In this document: positions 44,206-56,100 of the stretch, in pieces
Position numbering within the stretch: the stretch's first letter is position 1
Layout of the letters: every line of letters starts with the position of its first letter
Source: Macrocybe gigantea
Lineage: Eukaryota > Basidiomycota > Agaricomycetes > Agaricales > Callistosporiaceae
Direction: 5' to 3'
Length of the DNA: 64,000 bases
NCBI GenBank assembly: GCA_011319805.1
Contig: SJRY01000022.1
Location: 62,001 to 126,000, forward strand
Notes under the pieces: generated by a model
What the model was told of the DNA's origin: nothing
The model's input: the letters and a program-made list of their open reading frames with translations, nothing else
The model's database searches: none
Translations under genes and position numbers: made by a program

Positions 44206-47200
44206 ATGCCCCCAAGAGTTGCACCTGGCCAAGGAGCTCCGCACCGAGGTGCTGGGAGACCTCCGCGCGGAGGACGTGGTGGTGGTGCAGGCCGTGGAGG
44301 CACGCATGTTGGCGCTCAAGCACCGGTCGTCGCAGGTGAGCATCGATAACAGCTATCACGACGCTTGTAGTCCGTTACAGAAAATATATTTTTTTATCAC
44401 ACATAAGAGCACATCAGAACCATCGGAGTAAAGCGTCCAGGTTTCGGCACCGCTGGTCGTGCCATGAACATCAATGTGAATATGTTCCCAGTATCCATTC
44501 CGGACGAGATGATTCGCCATTACGATGGTAAGCTTCTCTTTCTATGGGCTTACAACGTGAATTCGTCCTCATATTCATTGGATTAGTCGGTGAGTTCCGA
44601 GACTTTTGCCTCCGTGCGCGTCGCTCAAGCCAGATCTCCAGCTATCGAGCCTTCTAATCTGCCGACGCGGTTCAATCTCCAACTCATCAAAAGACTACAA
44701 TGCGAAATAGCCCCGGAGATCTTTACGCCGAAAGTCGTTTATGATGGTCGTAAGAACATATTTGCTACTCGTGACCTCGACTTGGGACCCACAAACGCGA
44801 GGACGGTAGGCCTGTTTTGCCACGTTATGGGCCAATATGGGATCTGACAGGACTTCTGTCTAGTTTGACGTTACGCTTAACGGCAACACCGGTGGCCGCC
44901 CACCCAAGATCTATCGAATCAAAGTTACGAAGGTCGCCGAAGTCAACCCAGAGTTCGTCATTCCAGAACTTTCGGACGTCACGCCTACACTCATCATTTA
45001 CTTAGATTGTTGCACCGTTTCATAGCGGGAAACCAATCAATTGATAACCAGGTCCTGACTGCGCTCACGGTTTGTCTTTCGCGTTGTGTATTTCGACAAA
45101 TGGTATTCATCGCATATATGCGTCCAAAGGCGTTGAATGTCGTGATCCGGATGGATCCCAATGAGCGCTACCCGTTCAATGTTCGCTCTTTTTTCACCGA
45201 TCAAGAAACGAAAGCCATCGGAGGAGGCATTGTGCTTTGGAGAGGTTATTTCCAGAGTGTGCGACCCGCGATCGGCAAAATGCTCATTAACGTCGACATT
45301 TCGACGGGGATGATGTATCGCCCAGGCAACTCATCGATCTTTGTCTAGAGTTCTTTGGACGCACAGATCCCGCTGTGCTATCTCCAGATAGAGGTCTTCC
45401 TGACAGCCAGCGACTGAAACTGCAAAAATTCCTTCTTGGATTGCGAATCGTGACTAACCACACTCGCAATTCTGGGACCCCAAAGACACACGTCATTAGG
45501 CGCTTATCAAGCCAAGGCGCGAACAGGCATCGTTTTGAAATGCGAGACGGCCGCTCCATGACCGTGGCGGATTATTTTGCACAGGAGTACAACAGGCGAC
45601 TTAGGTACCCGGCCATCCTTTGCGTGGAGGTGACCGTTTTTCTCTCAAATAACGGGGTTCATCGCTCACCTCCATGTTTGACAGGTTGGAAATGGCGCCA
45701 TGCTTCCGATGGAGCTATGTCAAGTGCCACCGGGCCAGATCATGCGGCGCCAGCCTCCCCCTGAGAAAGTCAAAGACGTTTTGGAATTCTCTACGAAGAA
45801 GCCGCACGAACGTCTGCAAAGCATCCGCAACGGAATCGGAGTGGGTATTCATGGATACGTTTGATCGTTTGTATTCGACTTAGTTCGGTCCATTTAGATC
45901 CTGCAGTATGGACAGTCGGACTATATCCGCCAATTTGGGATGCATGTTGAAACGGCGAGCGGCCCTCTTTCAGTCCAAGCCCGCATCCTTCAGGCCCCGA
46001 ATCTGCGATACGGGCCTGGCAGCAAGCAGCCTAATATTGTGAGCGAAACTTGACTCCAATATGTTGTTAATAATACTCATTAAGCTTCAAAGACACCGCG
46101 GGATGGCTCCTGGAATATGTTCGTAGAATGTTTCCTCTCGGATCACACACCATGACTGAGGTAACCGGTACAGGATGGACAAGCGCTTTATGAAACCTAT
46201 GGACGTTCCACGTTGGGTCGTCGTCATATACGAGACCGAAAGACGATTCCCGCTCGCAACGGCACGAGAAATGGTAGGGGGAATTATTGCTGGCTGCAGG
46301 AGTGTCGGTGAGTGTGTTATCTTATCCCGTCTCTGAGACAAATATCGATCTCCATGCAGGAATGAGGGTTCAGGACGATCAACCGATCATCAAGTACGAG
46401 AACGGACAAGGTCGCATCGGAGATGTAAGTGCCTTTATCAGTCTGCTGAATCACACTAACTGTCTTTTGAAACAAGCAACTGAGAAACGCTGGCATGGAG
46501 TGCGTGCGGGCGAGGGGAGGTCCACCTTCCCTTATCGTTGTCGTTCTCGGATGGCGGAAATGACATTTATACAGCCGTCAAACAGTAGGTTCTCCTTCAA
46601 TATATCTGGTGTTGTGTCCTAAACAAGCTTTTCATTTGTCAGTTTCGGAGATGTCACAGTGCGTCATTGAAGCCGTAGGTAGCAGGATGCATACTGATCA
46701 ACCAATAGCAAGGTGTTGCGACGCAGTGCCTCAAGTCCAACAAGTGTTCGCGAGCGAAGATGCAGTACTGGGCTAATGTCTGCCTGAAGTGAGTCCTATA
46801 TGCTATCTCCACTAGTTCGGCATAACCATGCTTACCACGATCAGGTTGAACGTCAAGTTGGGCGGCATCAATGTCATCCCCGACCCTGCCTCCGTCGCAG
46901 TCCTGACCGACCCTCGCGAGCCTACCATCGTCATGGGTAAGCCCTCCCATTTCGCCCAGCACGACAGCGCGCTGACCCGGGATGCAAGGCGCCGATGTCA
47001 TGCATCCTGCACCGGGGACGACTGACCGACCATCCTTTACCGCCCTTGTCGGGAACGTCGATTCGGACACCGCTAAGTACATAGCAACAACGAACGTGCA
47101 GACTTCGCGACAGGAACGTATCGATGATTTGCAGCAGATGGCGAAGGTATAAAATTTTTTGTCATCTCATTCTGATCTGTCTCATTTAGCGTTCTCTTTC

Positions 47201-48379
47201 AGCACATCCTCAAGAGTTATATTGAGTATCGTGCCGCGGTAGAAAAGAAACCAAATTCCCCTCCCAAGCGCATCATTTTCTATCGCGGTTAGTCCATCGC
47301 GCAGACATCTATGGACTTGCTTTCGGATTCTCACATCCTCTTGTTCTAGATGGCGTATCTGAAGGGCAATTTCAAGAGATTCTTGACCAAGGTATTGCAT
47401 AATCTTGAATCATCCGACACGCTTGACTCACTGTCATCATAGAACTACCATTGATTAAAGGTCTGTCGGCGCCGTTGAAAATACTAGACGCATTCTTGTT
47501 TAATCTCTCCTCAGCGGCTTGTGATGAACTCAAGATCAAACCGAAGATCACGCTCATCGTTGTTGGCAAGCGCCATCACATTCGGTCAGTCAAGGCCTCG
47601 ATCATACTGGTTTAAGCAATTGCGAATTAAATCTTCTTATGCAGATTCTTCCCAATGCCCAATGGGCCAAAGGATAGGTCTGATAACTGCCCGGCGGGCA
47701 CCGTTGTTGACCGCGACATCGTTCACCCGACCGAGTTTGACTTTTATCTTCAAAGCCACGGCGGGCTACTTGGGACGAGCAGGCCTGCGCACTATTCGGT
47801 AAGCAGCCACGTTCTTCAGCTGGTCTCCGAACCGAACTAAAAGCGCCCACGCACATAGGTTATCTATGATGTGAGTGGGTTATACCTTGAATATGTGATT
47901 TGACCATGAAACATTTCTTCTGGTGCTTTCTTAGGAGAATGCGTTCAAGTGCGTTATAACTCTACAATGTCAATTCGTGCATTCCTGATTGTTTATTGCT
48001 CTAGTGCCGACTCTTTGCAAGCCCTCTCCTTCGCGCTTTGCCACGTCTATGCCAGGGCGACGCGTTCGGTCTCTATTCCTGCTCCTGTGTATTGTAAGCA
48101 TTGGATACACCAACTGAGTATCGAGCTAGCGCCTGATGTACCATGTACCAGATGCCGACATAGTATGCGCTCGGGCCAAGAATCATTACGACCCGCAAGG
48201 CAGCCTTAACCTCTCCGAGACCGCTACGGATGTTACAGAGGGTCAAGCCGATGCAACTCTACAGGCATTTAGGCAGAACTATCGCCCTCTGCACCCTAAC
48301 CAGTCACGCCTTATGTATTTCTCGGTCAGTTCCAATCCATGTCGTTGACGTCAATTCTCTGATTGACATGCAATAGTGA
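44206..48379 (+). CDS. Argonaute (QDE-2/AGO type)
   Basis: Core protein of RNA silencing; binds small RNAs and cleaves matching transcripts. The ATG at 44206 begins an Arg/Gly-rich tail ([15 protein letters not shown]...). Then come [20 protein letters not shown], the N and L1 domains, a PAZ-linker region ([20 protein letters not shown]), [30 protein letters not shown], and MID ([21 protein letters not shown]). PIWI follows: [22 protein letters not shown] with the first catalytic Asp at 46994-46996, FYRDGVSEGQ with the second Asp split by an intron, [20 protein letters not shown], and [13 protein letters not shown] with the catalytic His at 48184-48186. The end MYFS plus a TGA after the last intron is standard. 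About 20 introns. Two frame breaks, near 45328-45332 (one base missing) and 46545-46549 (two missing), interrupt an otherwise excellent family match. Confidence 0.9.
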
Positions 48380-48770
48380 GATAATTATGCTTTTGATGCT
48401 TTCGCATGAAATCTGCTATTGCTTTGGTGCACCTGTTGGAGTGAGCTCAAGCTGTAATTTGATCCTCATGATGTAAAATACTACGGAAATCATGTTTATG
48501 AACCTTTTGAGAAAGGGCATGCGCTTTTCGTATATTTCGACGGCGTTTCATGACCATCCTTAATTTTCTGGAGTGCATGCTGTGGCAGCGTCACGGCTCG
48601 CTCGCCGTCTTTAGTGCGTTCTTCCGTAGAGGAAATGGCAGTTGAAGCATTCGGACATTTTAATTATACAACCGTGGAAGTACAGCTAACTTGGGCCACT
48701 GCGGTCTCTGATATACACTCTTGATACGTGAAAGCTGTCGGGCGACAAGAAACCGATGGGGGTGTGTGGC
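48380..48770. other. Convergent intergenic region
   Basis: About 390 nt between the 3' ends of Argonaute and the CorA-like gene. No gene is seen. Confidence 0.55.
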
Positions 48771-50390
48771 CTACACCTCCAGAGAAAGCACATGGCTAGC
48801 AGCGTATTTCTTTTTGGATTGATATCGACGATGCTGCCATAAGAGCCAGACAGCGAAAACAACAACGGTGAGGGGGACGGTCGTCGCCAGAAAGTACCAC
48901 CACCGAGGCGAAACCGTGAAGCTCGGTTTGCCCTCGGAATCCGTGCCGACGTTGAAGAAGACCATGCTGAATATCGCCTGCAGTGACGTGGGGGGGGGGT
49001 GGTTCAATCACAGATTTGTCGCCATCGACAAGGGCCAGAGATGCGTACCGACATGAACGTTCCGGGGAGAAAGAACATGGTGAGGCCTGCAATCCTGAGA
49101 GACATTCAGGTCAGGTCTTTGTTTTTCCCCTGTGTCGTCGAGAGCACGTACGTGATCATGGAGGAACTGTCTTTCTGCGTGTCGACCGCGATCTCGGAGG
49201 TGAGCTTCGCGATCTCCAGGTTCGTCCGGCTGTCGCTCTGAGACGCGAGGTTGAAGAAAAGGTTGATCCTGATCTTTGTCCGTTCGCTGTAATTCTGAAC
49301 CCACCGCTTCCAGACCCGATTTCTCGAAACGAGGTACTCGATCGACTGGGTTATCGAATCGCCGTCCCTGTGCTCCCGTTGCGCCGGGAGGAGCTTTGAC
49401 GAAACGTCCAACAAAAGGCGCAGTCTGTCCTCAAAGTCCTCGAGATCTCCGACGAACAGATGCCATTGTTGGGACAGATCGTGCAGGTGCTCGACGGCTT
49501 TGGCGGTGTCTACGTTGGGTGCTCCGGTCGTCCTCATGTGCTCCTGCAGCCGCAGGTCCGCATTTAATGAAGAAAGATAAAAAGGATTGAAGGGGGGGGG
49601 GGGTGTCTTACGTAGGCGATCAGATGGTCTCAGCGCGTTCTGGATGTCGTCCACCCACAGTCTGGCGAAATCGTCTGCGAGGATGGCGTCGATCGCGAGC
49701 GAGCACACGAGCCGGGCGGGCTGGTCGGAAAACGCGACGCTCAAGATGCGTTCCTTGGTGTGACCCGGGCACAGAACGACGACATAAGTCGAAGACCGAG
49801 CGACGACGTCGTGAAAGAACCAGAGATGCGACTGGCGGCTCGCGCCGCCGCTCCGGAACTGGTACTTGGTCACGGTCGAAAAACAATCCGTTGCCGATCT
49901 GCGACGTCACGCCAAACTGTTCGAAAGCGATGCGGTGGAAGAATATCGGCGAGACGTTGAGCCGCTCTTGCAGAAAACGTCTCGTGTCCCGGTCCACGGT
50001 GACCGCTGAGTCAAGGGAAAAAAGGAAACATGCCCAGTTTTCATTGATATTCGGAAAAGGAAAAGGAAAAGGAACGTCACATTCGCCGTGCCACGCCGTG
50101 CTGTCCACAAACACGACTCGCAGACTCGAAAGCGCCTCGAGACGCGCCGGACGAGTCGCCCAAGCACTCCGCAACGCCTCGCCATCCATACGCTCTCGAT
50201 ACACGACACGCGCACCCGCGTGGCGTCTTTCCTTCCCTTCCTTCCGATCGTCACAACAAAGCTCCAAAAGAGCATACGAAGCGTTCGCGCTCTTTCCCGA
50301 GTCTCCATCGGAGCCTGCCGCTGCTGCGTCCGCACGCTCCAATTCGGCGAGGAGCTGCGGCGGCTCGATTTCCGGGCGTCGAGATGCCAT
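48771..50390 (-). CDS. CorA-like divalent-cation transporter
   Basis: CorA/Mrs2-superfamily membrane protein with a large cytosolic N-terminal domain and two C-terminal helices; family members carry Mg2+ or other divalent cations. The start at 50390 gives MASRRPEIEPPQLLAELERA. Landmarks are FQERLNVSPIFFHRIAFEQF (reading around the second exon), SHLWFFHDVVARSS, DIQNALRPSDRLR, VEHLHDLSQQWHLFVGDLED, FEDRLRLLLDVSSKLLPAQ and QNYSERTKIRINLFFNLASQ. Next are IAGLTMFFLPGTFMS, an intron holding a 10-base G/C run, and IFSMVFFNVGTDSE before the last helix (YFLATTVPLTVVVFAVWLL). The classical Gly-Met-Asn selectivity motif is absent and the equivalent spot reads FFNVG, as in divergent fungal CorA-like proteins, so transport of Mg2+ is not assured. 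The intron with a 12-base G run (49592-49603) does not join perfectly in phase. Confidence 0.72.
49592..49603 (+). repeat. 12-base G homopolymer in a CorA-like intron
   Basis: A run of twelve G, reading as C on the coding strand, sits within the proposed intron of the CorA-like gene. A second run of ten G is at 48990-48999 in its last intron. Such runs are prone to length errors and variation. Confidence 0.7.
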
Positions 50391-51034
50391 TTGGTGTTTT
50401 TTTTTTTTTTTGGTTGTTCCACTGGGGAAAGCCGGTTCGACCGTCGGTGGCGTTTTAGACGCCCGTCAGGGGATTCATGACAGCTGCTAGGCAATGTCCT
50501 GGACCTGCCAAAGTCGGAGACTGCTTCCGTTGATCCTCTTGTGCGCCCACAATGACAAACAAAAAGGTTTCCGTTTTACAGAACGATCGAACTGCGAAGG
50601 GTATCAAAAGGACCTTTTCGTTCGACACCATAATGTACTGTACAAAGACAAGAAGAGAAGACATCAGTTGGAGAAAAAAAGACTTTAGACCACTCTACTA
50701 GGGCAAGAGACAGAGTATACCGAGGCGCAAAAAGAGACTTGACCACCAGAGCAAGAATAGAGAAAGAGATTTGACCGGAGATGCGAATGTACATACTTGT
50801 TGTATATATTAGAAAAAAAGAGACAAGGGTTTGCTGGATGGACGTGCGTATAAGAATAAGATGTCGATATATGCGTGGGAGGGGATATTGAGATACGAGA
50901 GATGGATGACAGGATCACGTTGCGTCTTGTTTTACAGATTGAATGAGTGTGAGGGTGATATGGATATGAACTTGAAGATGGCGATGGGAATACTGGCAAG
51001 GGCATTAATGTAAAAAGAAATGGAGACTTGATGC
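50391..51034. other. Intergenic region with purine-rich repeats
   Basis: Begins with a 12-13-base T run just upstream of the CorA-like ATG (50400-50412). Further on, the strand is purine-rich and contains an imperfect direct repeat of the form AAAGAGA-C/T-TTGACC at about 50731 and 50763. No gene is seen. Confidence 0.5.
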
Positions 51035-52237
51035 TCAAGCCTCGACGCTGACAACGCTGGACAAGCCGCTCTTGACGTACGTCTTGGGCCCCGCGCCTTC
51101 CGCGCCCCAGCGGCGCCTCGGCGGGCGTCCGACCGCATGCACGCGGTGGAGGAGAATGCCAGCGACGAGCTTTGATTTGGCGTTACGATCGTACACTGTC
51201 GGGGTCGGCACGTGCGACGCTGCGGAGTATCCTGCGGCAGGGGCGGGTGAAGAAGACGGCGGGATGTAGATCGTGTAAGGCTCTCCGCCAGCACGAGGCT
51301 CAGAGTCAGATTCGGCAGGCGAGGCTGATAAGGTCAGGGTCCCGGTGGAATAAGCGGTTAGAGGCGCATTAGGCGTATGATACAACAGTTCAGGAGACGA
51401 AGCGGAGAGAAGCGGGGCTGATGCGGGTGATGGTGGCGATGGTGATGGCGACGGAAATGGTGATGACAACGACGGCGATAAGACAGACAGCGAGTTGTGC
51501 GAACTGATGGACCCGGTCTGGGACAGCGCGTAGGACGGACGAGAAGACGAGGTTGGCAAAGACACCTTGGGGACGGCCTCTGCCTCTACGCCTCCAGCGC
51601 CACCATCCAGGCCATCAAACGCCAAGTCGTCCGAGAACGGGTCGAATCGGATGACGCTCGGCGGGTCGGGAAGAGTCGACGCTCGCACATGGGCGTGCAC
51701 CTGCGGCGAGACGGGCGTCGCACCAACACCGCGGGCAGGGACGGGTGACACAGCGCCGACTGGCCCAACAGGGGACTCGACCACCGCAGCCCTGGGCGAA
51801 GCCGGCGACGCAGCCGGGGCAGGGGAGGGACCACGAACCGACACGACCGACGCCCTACGTCTGATGAACCCATCGTCAACACCGCCCGCACCGAACGGGG
51901 AGGACGACAACGGAGCATAAGTCGACGACAGGGAAAGGGGCGCACGAGGCCGCGTGCTGTGGTCCGATAAGCCACTTCCTCTGGCAAGAGCAGGCGGGGC
52001 GTCGCGCGCGGCAGCAGCAAAACCGGCGGCACGGCTGGCAGCGCCCTTGTTGGCGTAGAGCTGGCGGTGATTGTTCAAGCCAAAAGCGGAGACCCTAGAC
52101 GGGCGCTGCGGGCCCGTGCTGGGTGTGATAGAGCCCGTTCTTGTCTCCTGGGGCTGCGATGCGATGCGAGACGGCGACGAGGACCATGAGGAAGAGTAGG
52201 TGAAGGGTGTGTGGACGGTGCGGATGTAGGGCGACAT
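51035..52237 (-). CDS. Ser/Pro-rich protein of unknown function
   Basis: A single uninterrupted frame of 400 codons, supported by a TATA box 50 nt upstream. About two thirds is low-complexity Ser, Pro, Ala and Gly, predicted disordered. Ordered-looking islands are near the start (MSPYIRTVHTPFTYSSSWSS; FGLNNHRQLYANKGAASRAA), in the middle (SVIRFDPFSDDLAFDGLDGG), and near the end (TPTVYDRNAKSKLVAGILLH then VHAVGRPPRRRW, closing TYVKSGLSSVVSVEA). The last block has the look of a conserved short motif, so the protein is probably real rather than a chance GC-rich frame. No localisation signal is obvious. A Ser-rich regulatory or phosphorylated scaffold is one possibility; I do not assign a function. 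Confidence 0.6.
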   Translation of the reverse strand: MSPYIRTVHTPFTYSSSWSSSPSRIASQPQETRTGSITPSTGPQRPSRVSAFGLNNHRQLYANKGAASRAAGFAAAARDAPPALARGSGLSDHSTRPRAPLSLSSTYAPLSSSPFGAGGVDDGFIRRRASVVSVRGPSPAPAASPASPRAAVVESPVGPVGAVSPVPARGVGATPVSPQVHAHVRASTLPDPPSVIRFDPFSDDLAFDGLDGGAGGVEAEAVPKVSLPTSSSRPSYALSQTGSISSHNSLSVLSPSLSSPFPSPSPSPPSPASAPLLSASSPELLYHTPNAPLTAYSTGTLTLSASPAESDSEPRAGGEPYTIYIPPSSSPAPAAGYSAASHVPTPTVYDRNAKSKLVAGILLHRVHAVGRPPRRRWGAEGAGPKTYVKSGLSSVVSVEA

Positions 52238-53151
52238 TGGTGATGATGAGGGAGGAAGGAGTGAGACGAGATTTCAGCGACCTCTGATTTATACCGTCTT
52301 CCGAGTTCCGGCATCCGCGCCCGTCCCTGCCTTTTACGGCTCAGGGGAAACACACGCCACGTGACTTTGCTTCCCTCTTCCAGAACAATTGCCTTTCTTG
52401 TTCCGTGTTCGGCTAAAAAACGGACATTGTGAACCAAAACATTGTTGTTCGACCTGTTGTCCACCACCTGCTTCCCTACAATGGCTTTCCCAACGGTCCA
52501 TCGCTTTGCTCTGTCCACGGGGCCTACAAATCGAAGATTCTGTCAAAAGATCAAGGCACGGAACTCTCGAAGCGCTGTCAGATCAAACACGAGAACAAAA
52601 AAAAAAAAGGGATTCGCGGACGGTGGACGCTTGTCTTTTTGTATACCTGTGCACGGCAGTGTGTACAGCCACAGAGCGCAGATGGAATCAAAAAAAAAAT
52701 ACCTCCAAGGAGATGGCAGCCAACCTCGAAGCGTCTCGGCCTTTTGTCGACACGTCGACTGTGCATACGTATACATATGACGGTGACGTTGAAAAGCGCT
52801 GCAACGACGTGGTCGTTCAGACACGGACACTGCTTATTGTCGAAGAAGTGGCAATCACGGCATCTCACTTATTTTTTTACTTTTGCTTTTGATGTTCTCA
52901 ATACTTTGTGCCACACCAAGCGCGACAGCAGGCGGCGATCCATCGATCCATCAGCCACTCTTGCAGAACTCTGAGGGAACGTGGTTCAGATGAATGTCTT
53001 GGCGACCTCAAGGACTTGAGAACTGTCAGATCACAGCAGCCATCCTTGATTAGCGCTAAGGAAATAAGTTCACTACAGAGTACATACGAAAGCCGAGGAA
53101 AGTGAGATTCTAACAAAAAAAAAAAAGCCAACGTTATCACCACTTCGAGCC
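52238..53151. other. Gene-free stretch
   Basis: About 900 nt. Several overlapping frames of 92-181 codons occur on both strands between 52389 and 53176, but they are rich in Lys and Phe from A/T runs (for example near 52597-52609 and 52690-52700) and show no family features. It holds the promoter of the Ser/Pro-rich gene and the 3' end of the trehalose phosphorylase gene. Confidence 0.55.
52287..52293 (-). promoter_or_regulatory. TATA box of the Ser/Pro-rich gene
   Basis: Reading leftward, TATAAAT lies about 50 nt before the ATG at 52237. Confidence 0.5.
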
Positions 53152-56100
53152 TCAGCTCGTCTCCACCAGATCCCACACAATCTCGCTCAACGGCCGCCCA
53201 TCGAACCTCAGCTTCCGCCCACCTCCATCCACAGCCGCAGGCGCACTACCGCCGTCACCACCACCATCACCACCATCAGCAGCAGCAGCAGCGGCAGCAA
53301 TGGCACCGCTCCTCCCTCTGCCAGCCCTACCGAAAAGCACACCAAGCCCGAGCCACGCAAACGCGTTCTCGACAGTCCCGACGCTGTCTCCGTCCTCCCG
53401 CTGAACCCGGTGCGCCCAGTCTCGGTCCTCTCGCTCAGGCTCGCTTTCCTCGCCTCCCCCGCCGCCTTCCATGTCGCCCGCGCTGGCACTCGCCCCCGCA
53501 TCCACGTTCTCAATCTCGATCCTCCAAGCCCCGCTCATTCGCCCGCCCTCTTCTTCGACCTCGCCTTCCTCCACGACCTGCATCTCCTGGTCCTCTGCCT
53601 CACGTCCGTCCGGCTCCTCACACACGCCACCGTCGCCATCGCCATTCACCCGATCGCACGCGCGCGGGTGCCTAAGGTGCCTCTCCGGCTGCACGCGAAC
53701 TGTACCGGCCTCGCCCCCGACGCCGACGTCCCACTTGGCCCTCCCCGCCTCACCGATACGCACTCGCAGCCCCGGCTCCTCGTGCAGCCGGTTCAAGCAC
53801 TCCGCCAGCTCCGTCGTCTCCACCTCCCTCTCCTCCCCGCCCGTCGTCGTCCCCGCACCTCGTCCCTCAGCACGCTCAGCAACATCCTCATCGGCCATCC
53901 TCCTTCCGGCCTCACGCTCTTCTTCGTCAGAGGACGACAATGTCGTCCTCTCGGCCGGACAACATCCGACCAACAGGCCCGTCTCGCCATGGCGGATCTG
54001 CAGCGCGACCCCGCTCACGCGCGACGCGATCACAGGCGTCCCAGCGTGCTGCGCTGCCGAGACGGCGATCTCGTATCCCTTCCTCGACGAAATCTGAACC
54101 GCCGCTTGGGCATTGTGCAGCAGCGCGTTCAGGACTGCGGGACATGGCATTTAAATCATTGCCAGGTCAGGGACTGACGAGGACGGTAGAGAATACACGC
54201 AAAGCTCACGCTGATCGCACGGTGGCAGCCACACGACGACGATGTCCTTTTCAAACTCCCTATACGCCTCCGACTTGACCAGATCGATCGCCTGCTCGTA
54301 CACCGCGCTGCCGTCCGGATCGTCGATCGCGCCGCGTCCGCAGATCAGCAGTTGCGGCGCAGGCGGGACCAGCAGACTCCGCGGCCAGTCGTGCTCCGGT
54401 CGCCCATCCACGCGCACTTCTTTCGACAACAGCATCCTCCGGAACTTTGCGTACGCATCGATGACGCTCGGTATGCCTGCATTTTTGGGAGAGGGGGCGG
54501 CGGCTTGAGGTGAGCTTTTTGATGAGCGCTATATGGAGAAGGCTGGCTTACCTTTGGATGGATCGAACTGCGCGAACTGGATGATGTATCCGCGCCGGGG
54601 CCACTCCAGCTCCGGCATCCGCTGCCGCGCGCATATATCGCGCAGCATCCCAAAATAGAACTGCGCGTCCCAGGGATCGAGCGTCTTGTTGAGCCCATCG
54701 AGCCTGCACAAAGGGGGAAAGCCATTATTAAACATGATATCGACGGAGAAACCGCAACCTGCGCTCACCAGTCCATCGACCCGCCTAGAAACGCGACCTC
54801 CTCCCACGGCACGCTTGACGGCACAAACTTGCTCACAGGATGGCCTGACCAAAGCAAGACGTAAAACAGGTCACAGGGTCAGCACAGGGGAAAGAAAAAA
54901 AAAAACGCAACTGATAAACACGTCCGCCAGCTTGATGTGCTGCCAGAGGTATTGCCACACGTCTTCCTGCGGCGTACCGCCCGCGTCGACGAGATCGCTC
55001 CGGATCTCGATGTGCGAGCGAAACACGATCGGCACGTCCGGGTTCGCGCGACGGATGAGCGGGATCAGGCCCTGCATCTGTGGATCGTCTGTCGCAGCAA
55101 GTCAGTCGTGTTTGACAAAGGAAAGCAGGCACACCGGAAAACTAAAGTGACGCACCAATGACGACAATGTCCACGCCTGTCGCAGGCTCCCCGCGTCGCG
55201 GGCCGCGCTCCAGCCCGAGGCCCTGCCTGCGCCAACACAGCGGACCGCCGTCCGCCATCCACCTGATAGCATTCTTTACAATCCACCCGTCGAGCGTGGC
55301 CTTGTCGGCGTCCGACACGCGCAGGTCGAGCGGCGCGATGCCCTGCAAGACGCTGTGGATGTTCTTGGTCGCGCGTAGCGCGGTGGGCGACGGTGTCGGG
55401 ACGTACCACGTCGCGTCGACGTCGAGGAGGCTCAGGAACCGGATGAGCGCGTGGCGCATCTGTGTGTGTAGATGTGGGTATGAGCGCTTGCGTCTGGCGT
55501 CATGGGAGAGAAACGGGACGCACGAGTGCGACTCCACCTTGAAGGATGGGACGTAAGCCTGAGTTTCAAGTACGATAGTCTATGTGAATGAACACACCTC
55601 CTTGAGGGGTTGATGAAAAGAAACCAAACTTGATCTTTCTCTCTCTAATCTCATCCGCGAGCTTGATGACCGCATCCCACGTCCTGTCGTCCATCAATAC
55701 GAGAAAGCGCACCGAAAAGAAGGCCAAAAAAAGAAAAAAAAAGAAACATGAACGGCACTCACTTCTCGTCGACAGTCTTCTATACTCCTCCACATCATCC
55801 ACGAGATGTATCCTGCCCTGCGCGTCCACGTCTACCCTATTTCTCATGCCGACGAACAACCGCGGGCTGTTGTTCGGCCCAAACTGGCGAACGCACTTGC
55901 GCGCCACGGCGTCGGCCTGCTCGTCCAGCGTGCTCTGGTACGCTAGCCTCTCCGTCACCCTCGCGCGGATCGCATGCACCGGCACCCGCAGCGCCGCAGC
56001 GGCAGCCGTCAACGTGGCCATCGCGGCACCCGGGATAGCAGCACCGCGCGTTCCGCCGGGACGCGGCGACGACGGCAGCGCCGATTCCTGGTCTGAGGAG

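Noticed and set aside
49603..50490. Plus-strand frame of 295 codons
   Set aside because: Antisense of the CorA-like gene; Arg/Ser-rich composition, no domain, and the minus strand gives a clear family match.
52075..52518. Minus-strand frame of 147 codons upstream of the Ser/Pro-rich gene
   Set aside because: Overlaps that gene in another frame and spans its TATA box; composition not protein-like.
53410..54177. Plus-strand frames of 208-255 codons, Pro/Leu/Arg-rich
   Set aside because: Antisense shadows of the GC-rich trehalose phosphorylase gene.
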